Origin: a virus
DNA length: 64,000 nt
Direction: 5' to 3' (one strand)
Virus record (IMG/VR): IMGVR_UViG_3300031758_000036
Location: 21,757 to 85,756 of that record
Shown here: in pieces, positions 57,856 to 64,000 of the stretch
Layout of the letters: each line of letters begins with the position of its first letter
How positions within the stretch are numbered: position 1 is the stretch's first letter
Position numbers and translations under genes: made by a program
Notes under the pieces: model-generated
Seen by the model: only the letters and a program-made list of their open reading frames with translations
Database searches by the model: none
What the model was told of the DNA's origin: nothing

Positions 57856-58364
57856 AGTTTGGCACGCACCTCTTCCCATTCGATTGGCCTGTAGTCCGTG
57901 TGTTCTACGCATACGCAGAAATACCTAGGGTCAATATCACCTTGTTCATCCTGCACACGACGGAAATGCAAATGCCCATGAATATTTCCCGTGTAACGCG
58001 TCAAATTACAGGGATGTACCGGTATGTGCGTTAGGATATAGCTATCCAGGTAATGGCAACCCCTGATGTCTCTGAAATATTTTGTATAATCACTGAGCTT
58101 AAATATATCATGATTTCCTCTGATCAGAACTTTATTTCCATTCAATTTTTCTAGGCACTTCAGCCCGCGCCTAGGGATAGCTACATCGCCAAGATGATAA
58201 ACCTTATCGTCGGGGCCAACAACGCTATTCCAGTTGTCAATCAATGCTTCATCCATTTCGGATGCATTGTCCCAAGGTCTAAGCTTGGACCCGTCATCAC
58301 GCAGGAATCGACATACACCAGCGTGGCCGAAATGCGTGTCAGCGGTAAGAAAAGTTTTTGTCAC
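57840..58364 (-). CDS. Calcineurin-like metallophosphoesterase
   Basis: 174 residues from a GTG. The family motifs are all present: FLTADTHFGH (D9, H11), VYHLGDV, LIRGNHD, then THIPVH and GNIHGHLH. Such proteins hydrolyse phosphomonoesters or phosphodiesters, often nucleotides, with two metal ions. In phages they are found near nucleic-acid-processing genes such as tRNA and ligase clusters. The stop overlaps the adjacent tRNA-Ser by 16 bases on the same strand. Confidence 0.85.
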   Translation of the reverse strand: MTKTFLTADTHFGHAGVCRFLRDDGSKLRPWDNASEMDEALIDNWNSVVGPDDKVYHLGDVAIPRRGLKCLEKLNGNKVLIRGNHDIFKLSDYTKYFRDIRGCHYLDSYILTHIPVHPCNLTRYTGNIHGHLHFRRVQDEQGDIDPRYFCVCVEHTDYRPIEWEEVRAKLKSSV

Positions 58365-58395
58365 AATGGTTATTGTGGCGCTAATACAGTATAGC

Positions 58396-58423
58396 TTGAC
58401 AAGGACGGATAACCGTCTAGCAT
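58396..58423 (+). promoter_or_regulatory. Sigma-70-like promoter candidate
   Basis: TTGACA, 16 bases, then TAGCAT. GACGG and CCGTC in the spacer can pair. It lies upstream of the plus-strand gene at 58447, divergent from the phosphoesterase. Confidence 0.4.
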
Positions 58424-58446
58424 GTCAGGGCCTTCTGGTACGGCCT

Positions 58447-58638
58447 ATGACTGCCCTGGTTACCCCCGTCGAAGTGCTGCCCGCTGAACCCGGTCATGAC
58501 TACCGGGCAACCTATTGCCTTGACGGCCAATATGATCATTTGCAGATAAACGCCGCTAGCCACTATGAAGTGTGGCTAATTGTTAAGCGGTCGTATCCAA
58601 TGGCTTGTGTCGTCGCCATTCTGTTGGTGACCATCTAA
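58447..58638 (+). CDS. Small hypothetical protein with hydrophobic C-terminus
   Basis: 63 residues: VLPAEPGHDYRATYCLDGQY, then SHYEVWLIVKRSYPMACVVA and ILLVTI. One C-terminal membrane-like helix. Its start codon lies inside a possible CAGGGC/GCCCTG stem. Function unknown. Confidence 0.4.
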   Translation: MTALVTPVEVLPAEPGHDYRATYCLDGQYDHLQINAASHYEVWLIVKRSYPMACVVAILLVTI

Positions 58639-58667
58639 GACCGTCTAATGCCTATGCCAATCCGACC

Positions 58668-58868
58668 ATGAACGACCTACTGGAAACGACCACAGCTCTG
58701 ATTGAAACGGGCCACCGTAGCCCACGGGCTACAGCTATCTCCGTCCTTAGAGCATTGTCAGCGACCCTCAGGATTTCTTTAGATTCTGAGGAGTATAATT
58801 TGTCAAATTGCGCTGACTGGATTGATCTTCAACTTGAACAATCGAAACCACCCGATGACCAGCCCTAA
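58668..58868 (+). CDS. Small helical hypothetical protein
   Basis: 66 residues: MNDLLETTTALIETGHRSPR, then ATAISVLRALSATLRISLDS, ending QSKPPDDQP. It overlaps the next gene by 14 bases. No family recognised. Confidence 0.45.
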   Translation: MNDLLETTTALIETGHRSPRATAISVLRALSATLRISLDSEEYNLSNCADWIDLQLEQSKPPDDQP

Positions 58869-59220
58869 GACCATTGCCGCCGCTGAATTCGCCAACGAAT
58901 TGGCTGAAGTACTTGAACTGAAGCTACTCGGTTCCGAAAAGGTTGGAGAACAGCCTTGGAACGAATACGCTTATCAGATTCTTGCTAATTATCACAAAGC
59001 CGTAGATAAGTCGGTCACACCCTATCGGCCTCTTTGGCGTTCGCTGTACGAAGCTTACAGTTCGCTAGATAAGTCGAATCCACCTTACTTTATTTTTTCA
59101 CGCATCATAACAGCATTTTGTGAACGGATTGAATCCGACTTTCCGGTACATGAAATCGATCGCGATATTCTGTTGGGATATTTGCGTGATGAATCAGAAA
59201 AAGCATTGATTTGCGAATGA
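58855..59220 (+). CDS. Hypothetical helical protein
   Basis: 121 residues from MTSPKTIAAAEFANELAEVL. A mainly alpha-helical protein with PYRPLWRSLYEAYSSLDKSN in the middle. Overlaps the next peptide by four bases. Function unknown. Confidence 0.45.
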   Translation: MTSPKTIAAAEFANELAEVLELKLLGSEKVGEQPWNEYAYQILANYHKAVDKSVTPYRPLWRSLYEAYSSLDKSNPPYFIFSRIITAFCERIESDFPVHEIDRDILLGYLRDESEKALICE

Positions 59221-59297
59221 CTTTGCCACAATTCCTGATACTTGCGGCGGCTTATGCTGCCGTTATTATCCTTATTGCAAAATCACACCTACCTTGA
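59217..59297 (+). CDS. 26-residue membrane peptide
   Basis: MTLPQFLILAAAYAAVIILI, then AKSHLP: a single membrane helix. It starts within the upstream stop and ends exactly one base before the AP2 gene. Confidence 0.4.
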   Translation: MTLPQFLILAAAYAAVIILIAKSHLP

Positions 59298-59591
59298 ATG
59301 GGCAGCTACTGGGCTACGTCAAAATCTGAGGTTGAATTTTACTTGGTGCATGCCAGGAGGCCATTAGCTAGGAACAAGTTTTCTAGATTTCGTGGTGTGC
59401 ATAAAAATAGCAACCCGGACAAGCCTTTCAGGGTTGCGATCTGCTTTAACGGTAGGCGCATCCTTGGTGGCACTTACTCTGATGAGATTGAAGCAGCTAA
59501 GGCTTATAACGAGCTTGCTCTGCGTGTGGTTGGACCAAAGGCATTCTTCAATGAAATACCCGAGGAATCCGGTGAATCAAAAATCGCTTGA
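59298..59591 (+). CDS. AP2-domain DNA-binding protein
   Basis: 97 residues. SRFRGVHKNSNPDKPFRVAI, then CFNGRRILGGTYSDEIEAAK and AYNELALRVVGPKAFFNE, is an AP2 fold (three strands and a helix, with RG V and G.Y EAA..Y motifs). Free-standing AP2 proteins in phages are usually parts of homing endonucleases. No HNH core is present here, so it is either a DNA-binding relic or a regulator. Confidence 0.7.
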   Translation: MGSYWATSKSEVEFYLVHARRPLARNKFSRFRGVHKNSNPDKPFRVAICFNGRRILGGTYSDEIEAAKAYNELALRVVGPKAFFNEIPEESGESKIA

Positions 59592-59592
59592 C

Positions 59593-59721
59593 ATGAAAAG
59601 GTCTGCCAGTTTCATGGTTACGCTAGCCAAAGCATTGAAGACTGTCAATAAAGAGTCAGTTACACCCGAGGAACTGATTGCAATGGCCAAAATGATCAAT
59701 CAAAAGGCCCAATTATCCTGA
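59593..59721 (+). CDS. 42-residue hypothetical protein
   Basis: MKRSASFMVTLAKALKTVNK, then ESVTPEELIAMAKMINQKAQ. Helical with a charged end. It starts just past the AP2 stop. Plausible but unrecognised. Confidence 0.4.
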   Translation: MKRSASFMVTLAKALKTVNKESVTPEELIAMAKMINQKAQLS

Positions 59722-59735
59722 AATCCTGACATCTT

Positions 59736-59933
59736 ATGATGGAACACCAAAGTCCGCCGCTGGAAACACCAGCATGTTGTATGATATGGAAGGAGATTAG
59801 AAGTACCTTTAACTGGCACTCCTTCCAAGACTTTCCTGATTACAAAACAATGCCCTGCATTAGTAGCTGGAGAGTCAACTATTGCCCATCATGTGGCTCT
59901 GAAGTACGTTTAACTGTCTGGAGGCAACCTTGA
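59736..59933 (+). CDS. Small protein with C-terminal zinc-ribbon-like CxxC
   Basis: 65 residues. MEHQSPPLETPACCMIWKEI and a later YCPSCGSEVRLTVW (CxxC) suggest half of a zinc ribbon. Overlaps the next gene by four bases. Function unknown. Confidence 0.45.
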   Translation: MMEHQSPPLETPACCMIWKEIRSTFNWHSFQDFPDYKTMPCISSWRVNYCPSCGSEVRLTVWRQP

Positions 59934-60217
59934 CTAACGAAAGGGAATTTGTTCCACCACCACCAGAATTGATGGAGCGCTGGGCCGAAGAGTCCAAGAG
60001 CAAGCCAACGATACAGTCAGCATTCAATTATGTTGCGTACAAGGCCGCGCAGTGGGGCTTTGATGCCGCTAGGGAGCCAGACCCATCCAGCCTGAAGCAA
60101 CGCGCCCTGAGGGGCCTGGAGCGCATTCAGAGCATCGATGTCGTATCCGTGTGGGTTGGCAGGGATGCGTTTGATGTGATCCGAACGGCCCTGGGCAAGG
60201 TGCCGGATAACGCATAA
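59930..60217 (+). CDS. Cyanophage-type PPPELxxxW protein
   Basis: 95 residues. REFVPPPPELMERWAEESKS and YVAYKAAQWGFDAAREP match the block order of the protein at 61905 (ITPPPELVEQW ... YIATQAANWGYQQA). This 'TPPPEL..QW ... AA.WG.' pattern is common in cyanophages and marine Synechococcus. The C-terminus is helical (RALRGLERIQSIDVVSVWVG). Function unknown. Confidence 0.55.
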   Translation: MTNEREFVPPPPELMERWAEESKSKPTIQSAFNYVAYKAAQWGFDAAREPDPSSLKQRALRGLERIQSIDVVSVWVGRDAFDVIRTALGKVPDNA

Positions 60218-60248
60218 GCAACACTGATGAGTCAAGGCTTGACGCCCT

Positions 60249-60287
60249 AGGTGTCTAAGGCTAAGTTAGGCATGTCCTTAGACACCT
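60249..60287. promoter_or_regulatory. 12-bp perfect inverted repeat before the DNA ligase gene
   Basis: AGGTGTCTAAGG pairs with CCTTAGACACCT across 15 bases. The arm differs by one base from the 9-bp repeat over the start codon at 52629. It could be an operator or a hairpin in the leader, 17 nt before the ATG of the ligase gene. Confidence 0.55.
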
Positions 60288-60303
60288 CCACAGGCTTTTA
60301 GCC

Positions 60304-61203
60304 ATGCCCCGGATCGCTAAGCCCATGCTCGCTGGAACCTATGACGCCTCCAAGGCGCGGTTCCCTTATGCAGCAACACCCAAGATCGATGGTATTCGCT
60401 TCGTGATGGTTGATGGCGTTGCCCTGAGCCGCTCGTTCAAGCCCATCCGTAACGCCCATGTGCAAGCCACCTTGCGGCAGTGGCTGCCAGACGGCACCGA
60501 TGGCGAATTAACCTGCGGTGACACGTTCCAGTCGTCATCTTCGGCGATTATGTCCGCCGATGGTGCTCCCGATTTCCACTGCTGGGTGTTTGATTTTGTC
60601 CACCCCAGATCTGAGTATATCCACCCCTATTGTGAGCGGATCAACGATCCGGTGCTGACAAGCCTGGAGGCTGAACATGCCCAGTATCCTGCTTCTTTTG
60701 GTCTGACCATCCTTAGGCCTGAAATGGTCGACGATGAATCAGAACTGCGAGCCATCGAGGAGCAGTATCTGGATGCTGGTTTCGAGGGTGTCATGGTGCG
60801 CGATCCAAACGGAACATACAAGTTTGGCCGGTCGACCGCCAAGGAAAACACCCTGCTGAAAGTTAAGCGATTCTTGGATGATGAAGCTATCCTGATTGAT
60901 GTGCTGGAAAAACAGCACAACATGAATGAGGCCACTCAAGACGCTTTTGGCCGTACCAAGCGCTCTACTTGTCAAGACGGCAAGGTTGGTGCAGATACCG
61001 CTGGTACACTGGTTGTGCGTAACGCAGAGGGGCTAGAGTTTGGAGTTGGAACCGGCCTTGATGATGTACTACGCGCCCAGATTTGGGCTGATGTAGATGC
61101 ATACAAAGGAAGACTGGTACGGTTCAAATATTTTCCAGTTGGCGTCAAAGAAAAGCCCCGCCATCCGGTGTTCCTGGGCTTCCGCCACTCGGAGGATCTG
61201 TGA
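60304..61203 (+). CDS. ATP-dependent DNA ligase
   Basis: 299 residues with the ligase core: PKIDGIRFVMV (K27 is the adenylation Lys), GELTCG, HCWVFDFV, FEGVMVRDPNGTYKFGRSTA, then TLLKVKRFLDDEA with the last conserved Lys. The C-terminal OB domain contains GTLVVRNAEGLEFGVGTGLD and FKYFPVGVKEKPRHPVFLGF. Short, T7-like ligases join nicks in phage DNA. Higher GC than its neighbours and a separate repeat-bearing leader suggest its own control. Confidence 0.92.
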   Translation: MPRIAKPMLAGTYDASKARFPYAATPKIDGIRFVMVDGVALSRSFKPIRNAHVQATLRQWLPDGTDGELTCGDTFQSSSSAIMSADGAPDFHCWVFDFVHPRSEYIHPYCERINDPVLTSLEAEHAQYPASFGLTILRPEMVDDESELRAIEEQYLDAGFEGVMVRDPNGTYKFGRSTAKENTLLKVKRFLDDEAILIDVLEKQHNMNEATQDAFGRTKRSTCQDGKVGADTAGTLVVRNAEGLEFGVGTGLDDVLRAQIWADVDAYKGRLVRFKYFPVGVKEKPRHPVFLGFRHSEDL

Positions 61204-61205
61204 TC

Positions 61206-61505
61206 ATGGCTACCAAACAGCAAGAACAGATGATTGAACAAATCATCGATGAATTTGATTTCGACAGGATGCATACGGTTATGGTCGCCCTGGACTGGCA
61301 GTGGCAAACAACTGCCGGCAACGGTCTAGCTATTCCATCCAAGGAAAGACTGATTGCTGCTGCACAGTGTCATCTGCGTAACTGCATCAGGACTGGCTAT
61401 TGTGCATCCGGCGGACTTGTAGCACGTTATCATCCCGGTGATGACAAAGGTGCAGAATGGTTTGAATTGGAATTTGTCGTTTGCGGGGCTGATAACTGTG
61501 ACTGA
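61206..61505 (+). CDS. Conserved phage protein, FDFxRMHxVMxAL type
   Basis: 99 residues. IDEFDFDRMHTVMVALDWQW, then AIPSKERLIAAAQCHLRNCI and a C-terminal EWFELEFVV, matches a common phage family ('FDF..V...M..L.W.W......P....L...A..LL.......TGG......G...L.FV'). Function unknown. The start overlaps the ligase stop region (GTGATCATGG). Confidence 0.6.
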   Translation: MATKQQEQMIEQIIDEFDFDRMHTVMVALDWQWQTTAGNGLAIPSKERLIAAAQCHLRNCIRTGYCASGGLVARYHPGDDKGAEWFELEFVVCGADNCD

Positions 61506-61752
61506 TGTTGAACTGATTAAACAGAAACGCCTTAAGGTTGGTGATGTCTTGCAAGATCGCAAGGATTCTAGGAATGGTTCATCATGGGAGTACAGGATGA
61601 AATTATTGTGGGTTGGCAAAGAGATTGCTGTCTGGAGCCACCAAAATCGCCAAGTAGGCAAAGATTGGTCACAACCCGAAGAAAAGGCACACAAATATCT
61701 GTTAAAATATCACGACTGGCAAAAAGCAACCAAGGAGCAACTCGATGACTGA
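61498..61752 (+). CDS. Small hypothetical protein
   Basis: 84 residues from a GTG overlapping the upstream stop: VTDVELIKQKRLKVGDVLQD, then YRMKLLWVGKEIAVWSHQNR and a C-terminal helix. A beta-type core with Lys/Asp-rich sequence. No family recognised. Confidence 0.5.
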   Translation: MTDVELIKQKRLKVGDVLQDRKDSRNGSSWEYRMKLLWVGKEIAVWSHQNRQVGKDWSQPEEKAHKYLLKYHDWQKATKEQLDD

Positions 61753-61912
61753 CCCCATTGCTGACCTTGAGCTGCGCGTGCAGCGGCTTGAGGCCATGCG
61801 CGAAACAGAGAAGACTGCGCTGCTTGATGCCTTTCGGCAGATCGAAGAGCTGAAGTGCCGCCTCGACTTCCACTACATAAAGATCAACCGACTAGAGGAG
61901 ACTAATGACTGA
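61745..61912 (+). CDS. 55-residue coiled-coil protein
   Basis: MTDPIADLELRVQRLEAMRE, TEKTALLDAFRQIEELKCRL, then DFHYIKINRLEETND. Heptad-like Leu/Ile spacing suggests a short coiled coil. It overlaps both neighbours by eight bases. Confidence 0.5.
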   Translation: MTDPIADLELRVQRLEAMRETEKTALLDAFRQIEELKCRLDFHYIKINRLEETND

Positions 61913-62105
61913 CAACCACCCGATCACCCCACCGCCTGAGCTGGTGGAGCAGTGGCGAGCCGCCGCCGGCAACGTTCCGGCTTCGCTATCTACGGATCCC
62001 GGTGGGCGGCGAGATTACATCGACTACATCGCCACCCAGGCCGCAAATTGGGGGTACCAGCAAGCGGTCCAAGAACTAGAAACCTTCCTAAAAAAACATA
62101 AATAA
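61905..62105 (+). CDS. Cyanophage-type TPPPELVEQW protein
   Basis: 66 residues. NHPITPPPELVEQWRAAAGN and YIATQAANWGYQQAVQELET match a family of short proteins that recurs in cyanophages and marine Synechococcus genomes. A related protein lies at 59930. Function unknown. Confidence 0.6.
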   Translation: MTDNHPITPPPELVEQWRAAAGNVPASLSTDPGGRRDYIDYIATQAANWGYQQAVQELETFLKKHK

Positions 62106-62107
62106 CT

Positions 62108-62608
62108 ATGGCACGCTTAACCTTTGGTCAAAAAATAAAGTTATGGCAAAAGGAGTTTATTCCTGACCCTTCGTCGCCATCTGGTATTAAGTGGAAAACC
62201 TTGGACGCCAGTCGCAAGAAGCCGCGTGTGGCTGGCTATTTAAACGAACGCGGATACTATGTGGTCAAAACGCATGGAAAGGAATACAGGTGCCATCAGA
62301 TTGTTTTAGCCTTAAATGGAGTCATGCCTAATCAAAGGCAGTCTGAAGCAGATCACATTGACCGAAACCCTTCCAATAACTCACTTTCAAACCTTCGCTG
62401 GGTGAGCGGTAGCCAAAACTGCAAAAATAGGAAAACAACGGGCAAGGTGCCATTCAAATACGTAATCTCTCGTGGTGTCAAGTTTATAGCCAGGTACAGG
62501 CATCCTGTTACCCGAGAAAAGATTCAAGTAGGGACCTATGACGATGCGTACGAAGCTCACTGCCAAGCTCTTGCTCACCGCCTTGAAAATCACTGGATCA
62601 AACAATGA
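62108..62608 (+). CDS. HNH homing endonuclease with AP2-like C-terminus
   Basis: 166 residues. RCHQIVLALNGVMPNQRQSE, then ADHIDRNPSNNSLSNLRWVS and SQNCKNRK is a HNH_3 core (DHIDRNPSNN). KYVISRGVKFIARYRHPVTR and QVGTYDDAYEAHCQALAHRL resemble an AP2 tail. Same architecture as the gene at 11.85 kb, so the two are probably related mobile elements. It is inserted between small accessory genes with a two-base gap and a four-base overlap. Confidence 0.82.
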   Translation: MARLTFGQKIKLWQKEFIPDPSSPSGIKWKTLDASRKKPRVAGYLNERGYYVVKTHGKEYRCHQIVLALNGVMPNQRQSEADHIDRNPSNNSLSNLRWVSGSQNCKNRKTTGKVPFKYVISRGVKFIARYRHPVTREKIQVGTYDDAYEAHCQALAHRLENHWIKQ

Positions 62609-62862
62609 AAACCGTAACTGAACTTGCTCAACAAATTGCCGACCAGGAGCTGCTGGCTTGTGGCAATTACCTTGAAAAGGTCGCCGCATGGTTCCCAGAA
62701 GATGTGACTGAGTTGTATAACTATCGCCGCCCGAGGCCACTAGGGCTGAAAGAGTTGGCGCTTGCCAGCGTAAAACGACTTGAGGAGAGCGGTGATTTTT
62801 TCTCGGACGAGATGCGTGAGCTTAAGTTTATTCGTAAAGCACTGGAGCAACTCGATGACTGA
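62605..62862 (+). CDS. Small helical hypothetical protein
   Basis: 85 residues: MKTVTELAQQIADQELLACG, then LGLKELALASVKRLEESGDF, ending KALEQLDD. Overlaps its neighbours at both ends. Function unknown. Confidence 0.45.
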   Translation: MKTVTELAQQIADQELLACGNYLEKVAAWFPEDVTELYNYRRPRPLGLKELALASVKRLEESGDFFSDEMRELKFIRKALEQLDD

Positions 62863-63406
62863 CTTCCGAGCACTGTGCGCTGAGCTTCACGCTGCCTTTA
62901 ACACCTACGCAGTGGATATGAAGCACCATGACTTACTGGAACGTGCCCGCGCACTGCTGGCCGAGCCGGAGGCCGAGGGGCCGACGATCCCCTCCCGCTA
63001 TAGGGGACATGAAATAGCTGTTTACCGTGACGGTTTTCATGCGGGCTACAAGGAAGCATTAGCCATCGCCGCCGAGCCGGAGGCCGTGGGGCCAAGTGCT
63101 GATGAGTTGATTGGCCTTGCCCTTGGGCGTGAGCCGTGGGCAACCTGGCTACGGTCAGGCGGCTGCCTTGAGTCGGCCCATTGTGAGCTGGTTGATCTGA
63201 TGCTGGCCGGCATCGCCTGCGCCGGCCTGGCTGAGCAGCCGGTGGGTCCGTTTGTGGTTCGCCACTACACAAATGACGAGCGGCCTTCAATCAAAGGCAA
63301 CGGCTTTGACGGCCTTGAGATCGGTGAAGACCGCCAAGAAGCCGAAGAGTTCATCGCTTGGATCAACAAACGCATTTGCCAAACCCCCGAGGTAACCAAT
63401 GACTGA
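62855..63406 (+). CDS. Cyanophage-type protein with PEAEGPT linkers
   Basis: 183 residues. MTDFRALCAELHAAFNTYAV, then HDLLERARALLAEPEAEGPT and a second LAIAAEPEAVGPSADELIGL are a recurring cyanophage pattern ('EL..A......ARALLA.PEPEGPTDEEL'). GC-rich compared with the genes around it. The C-terminus (HYTNDERPSIKGNGFDGLEI) is a separate small domain. Function unknown. Confidence 0.6.
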   Translation: MTDFRALCAELHAAFNTYAVDMKHHDLLERARALLAEPEAEGPTIPSRYRGHEIAVYRDGFHAGYKEALAIAAEPEAVGPSADELIGLALGREPWATWLRSGGCLESAHCELVDLMLAGIACAGLAEQPVGPFVVRHYTNDERPSIKGNGFDGLEIGEDRQEAEEFIAWINKRICQTPEVTND

Positions 63407-63623
63407 CCTTTCCCCCGCCGCGCAGGCTGTGAAGGATGCCTTTGATTCCAAGTGGGCAGGCACTAGGCATCAAGCTCTCATCGCCGCCCTGCGGGCTGCT
63501 GCGGATCGGCTTGGCTACTGCCTTGACGGGAGTGCTTATTACGTCATATCCAAGGACGAACTTCTCGACATTGCCGCCGAGCTGGAAAACACTAGTTCTT
63601 ACTGCCAACCAGACGACCAATGA
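63399..63623 (+). CDS. Cyanophage-type SPAAQAVKDAF protein
   Basis: 74 residues: MTDLSPAAQAVKDAFDSKWA, then RHQALIAALRAAADRLGYCL and DELLDIAAELENTSS. A common small cyanophage and Synechococcus pattern ('LSPAAQAV.DA..... IAA.LRA.ADQ... LL.IAAELE'). A diverged relative follows at 63775. Function unknown. Confidence 0.6.
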   Translation: MTDLSPAAQAVKDAFDSKWAGTRHQALIAALRAAADRLGYCLDGSAYYVISKDELLDIAAELENTSSYCQPDDQ

Positions 63624-63778
63624 AAATAGAAATTAACCATGCTAACCATTGTTACGAATGGAAACTTTGGGATGGACCTGATGGTATTGATTATTTCGAA
63701 GGTGCCGAGCTAGACTTAGGTCAATGCTTTGAACAGATCATCCTCAATCGCACACTAAACGCCTTAAATTACAAATGA
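63620..63778 (+). CDS. 52-residue cyanophage-type CFEQI protein
   Basis: MKIEINHANHCYEWKLWDGP, DGIDYFEGAELDLGQCFEQI, then ILNRTLNALNYK. The pattern '..H....EW....G.......G...LG.CFE.II..R..N.L.Y' is typical of small cyanophage proteins. It links the two SPAAQAV-type genes by overlaps of four bases. Confidence 0.6.
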   Translation: MKIEINHANHCYEWKLWDGPDGIDYFEGAELDLGQCFEQIILNRTLNALNYK

Positions 63779-63996
63779 CTGACATAAAAACCAAAGCAGA
63801 AGCAGTAAAAGATGCTGTGGGAACTGTTTATAAGGATGATTGGTGTAAGAAAGCAGGTTGGGAGATAGATAAACCTACTGTTATTACTGCTCTTCGTGAA
63901 GTCATCAACCAACTCCAACAATGTTCTGCTACTCATCCTGCCTTTATTTCTTGTCCTGATTTATTAGAATTATGTGAGGAGATTGAAAAGTTGTGA
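63775..63996 (+). CDS. Relative of the SPAAQAVKDAF protein
   Basis: 73 residues: MTDIKTKAEAVKDAVGTVYK, then TVITALREVINQLQQCSATH and DLLELCEEIEKL. It aligns with the gene two before it (AEAVKDA, ITALRE.I, LLEL..E.E). The stop (TGA) comes a few bases before the window edge, so the gene is complete. Confidence 0.55.
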   Translation: MTDIKTKAEAVKDAVGTVYKDDWCKKAGWEIDKPTVITALREVINQLQQCSATHPAFISCPDLLELCEEIEKL

Positions 63997-64000
63997 ATAA

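Noticed and set aside
1-64000. Lysogeny genes (integrase, CI-like repressor, attachment site)
   Set aside because: No tyrosine or serine recombinase motif is visible. The HTH proteins at 52629 and 56945 lack repressor-cleavage or integrase features, so I do not claim a temperate phage.

Overview
The window is 64 kb of a tailed double-stranded DNA phage genome. The gene set (tape measure, scaffold, HK97-type capsid, collagen-like tail fibres, terminase, portal, endolysin) points to a long-tailed phage, probably a siphovirus. A cyanobacterial host is likely: the right half is packed with small ORFs of kinds I associate with cyanophages of the marine and freshwater Synechococcus group (TPPPELVEQW-type, SPAAQAVKDAF-type and CFEQI-type proteins, and short basic proteins ending in RGQGR). 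A monomeric B12-dependent ribonucleotide reductase and ThyX fit that setting. Host and family are inference; no photosynthesis gene is visible and neither genome end is seen.

Layout. 1-9.7 kb: the tape measure (its 5' end lies outside the window) and tail-tip or baseplate genes, including a LamG-like adhesin. 9.9-11.8 kb: scaffold and major capsid protein, each followed by a terminator. 11.8-23.3 kb: an HNH-AP2 endonuclease and a tail-fibre locus with two long collagen-like fibres, a glycine-rich tip protein and a fused glycosyltransferase-methyltransferase. 23.3-25.3 kb: two tandem paralogous proteins behind identical hairpins, then small basic proteins. 25.4-27.3 kb: lysis (holin-like membrane proteins and a two-domain endolysin). 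27.5-30.9 kb, minus strand: a replicative helicase and a probable replication initiator reading away from an iteron-bearing origin candidate. 31-36.9 kb: recombination (annealing protein, SSB, RusA, RecE-like nuclease), a sigma factor and ThyX. 36.9-48.1 kb: small terminase, intein-containing large terminase, a second sigma factor, primase, glutaredoxin, ribonucleotide reductase, dCTP deaminase and the portal. 48.1-64 kb: an accessory arm of overlapping small genes with an RlpA-like protein, DNA ligase, phosphoesterase, HTH regulators, HNH and AP2 genes, three tRNA genes and a candidate structured RNA.

How it works together. SSB, annealing protein, RecE-like nuclease and RusA form a complete phage recombination set beside the origin candidate. 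ThyX, dCTP deaminase, ribonucleotide reductase and glutaredoxin supply deoxynucleotides. Two phage sigma factors and a recurring GGNAANCTA box 27-29 nt ahead of late start codons suggest a dedicated transcription programme. The sugar-transfer enzyme between the collagen-like fibres suggests that the fibres may be glycosylated.

No gene-free stretch exceeds about 210 bases. The most interesting non-coding region is 57.57-57.73 kb, where several perfect helices end in a U-tract. Two HNH genes end inside tRNA genes on the opposite strand.
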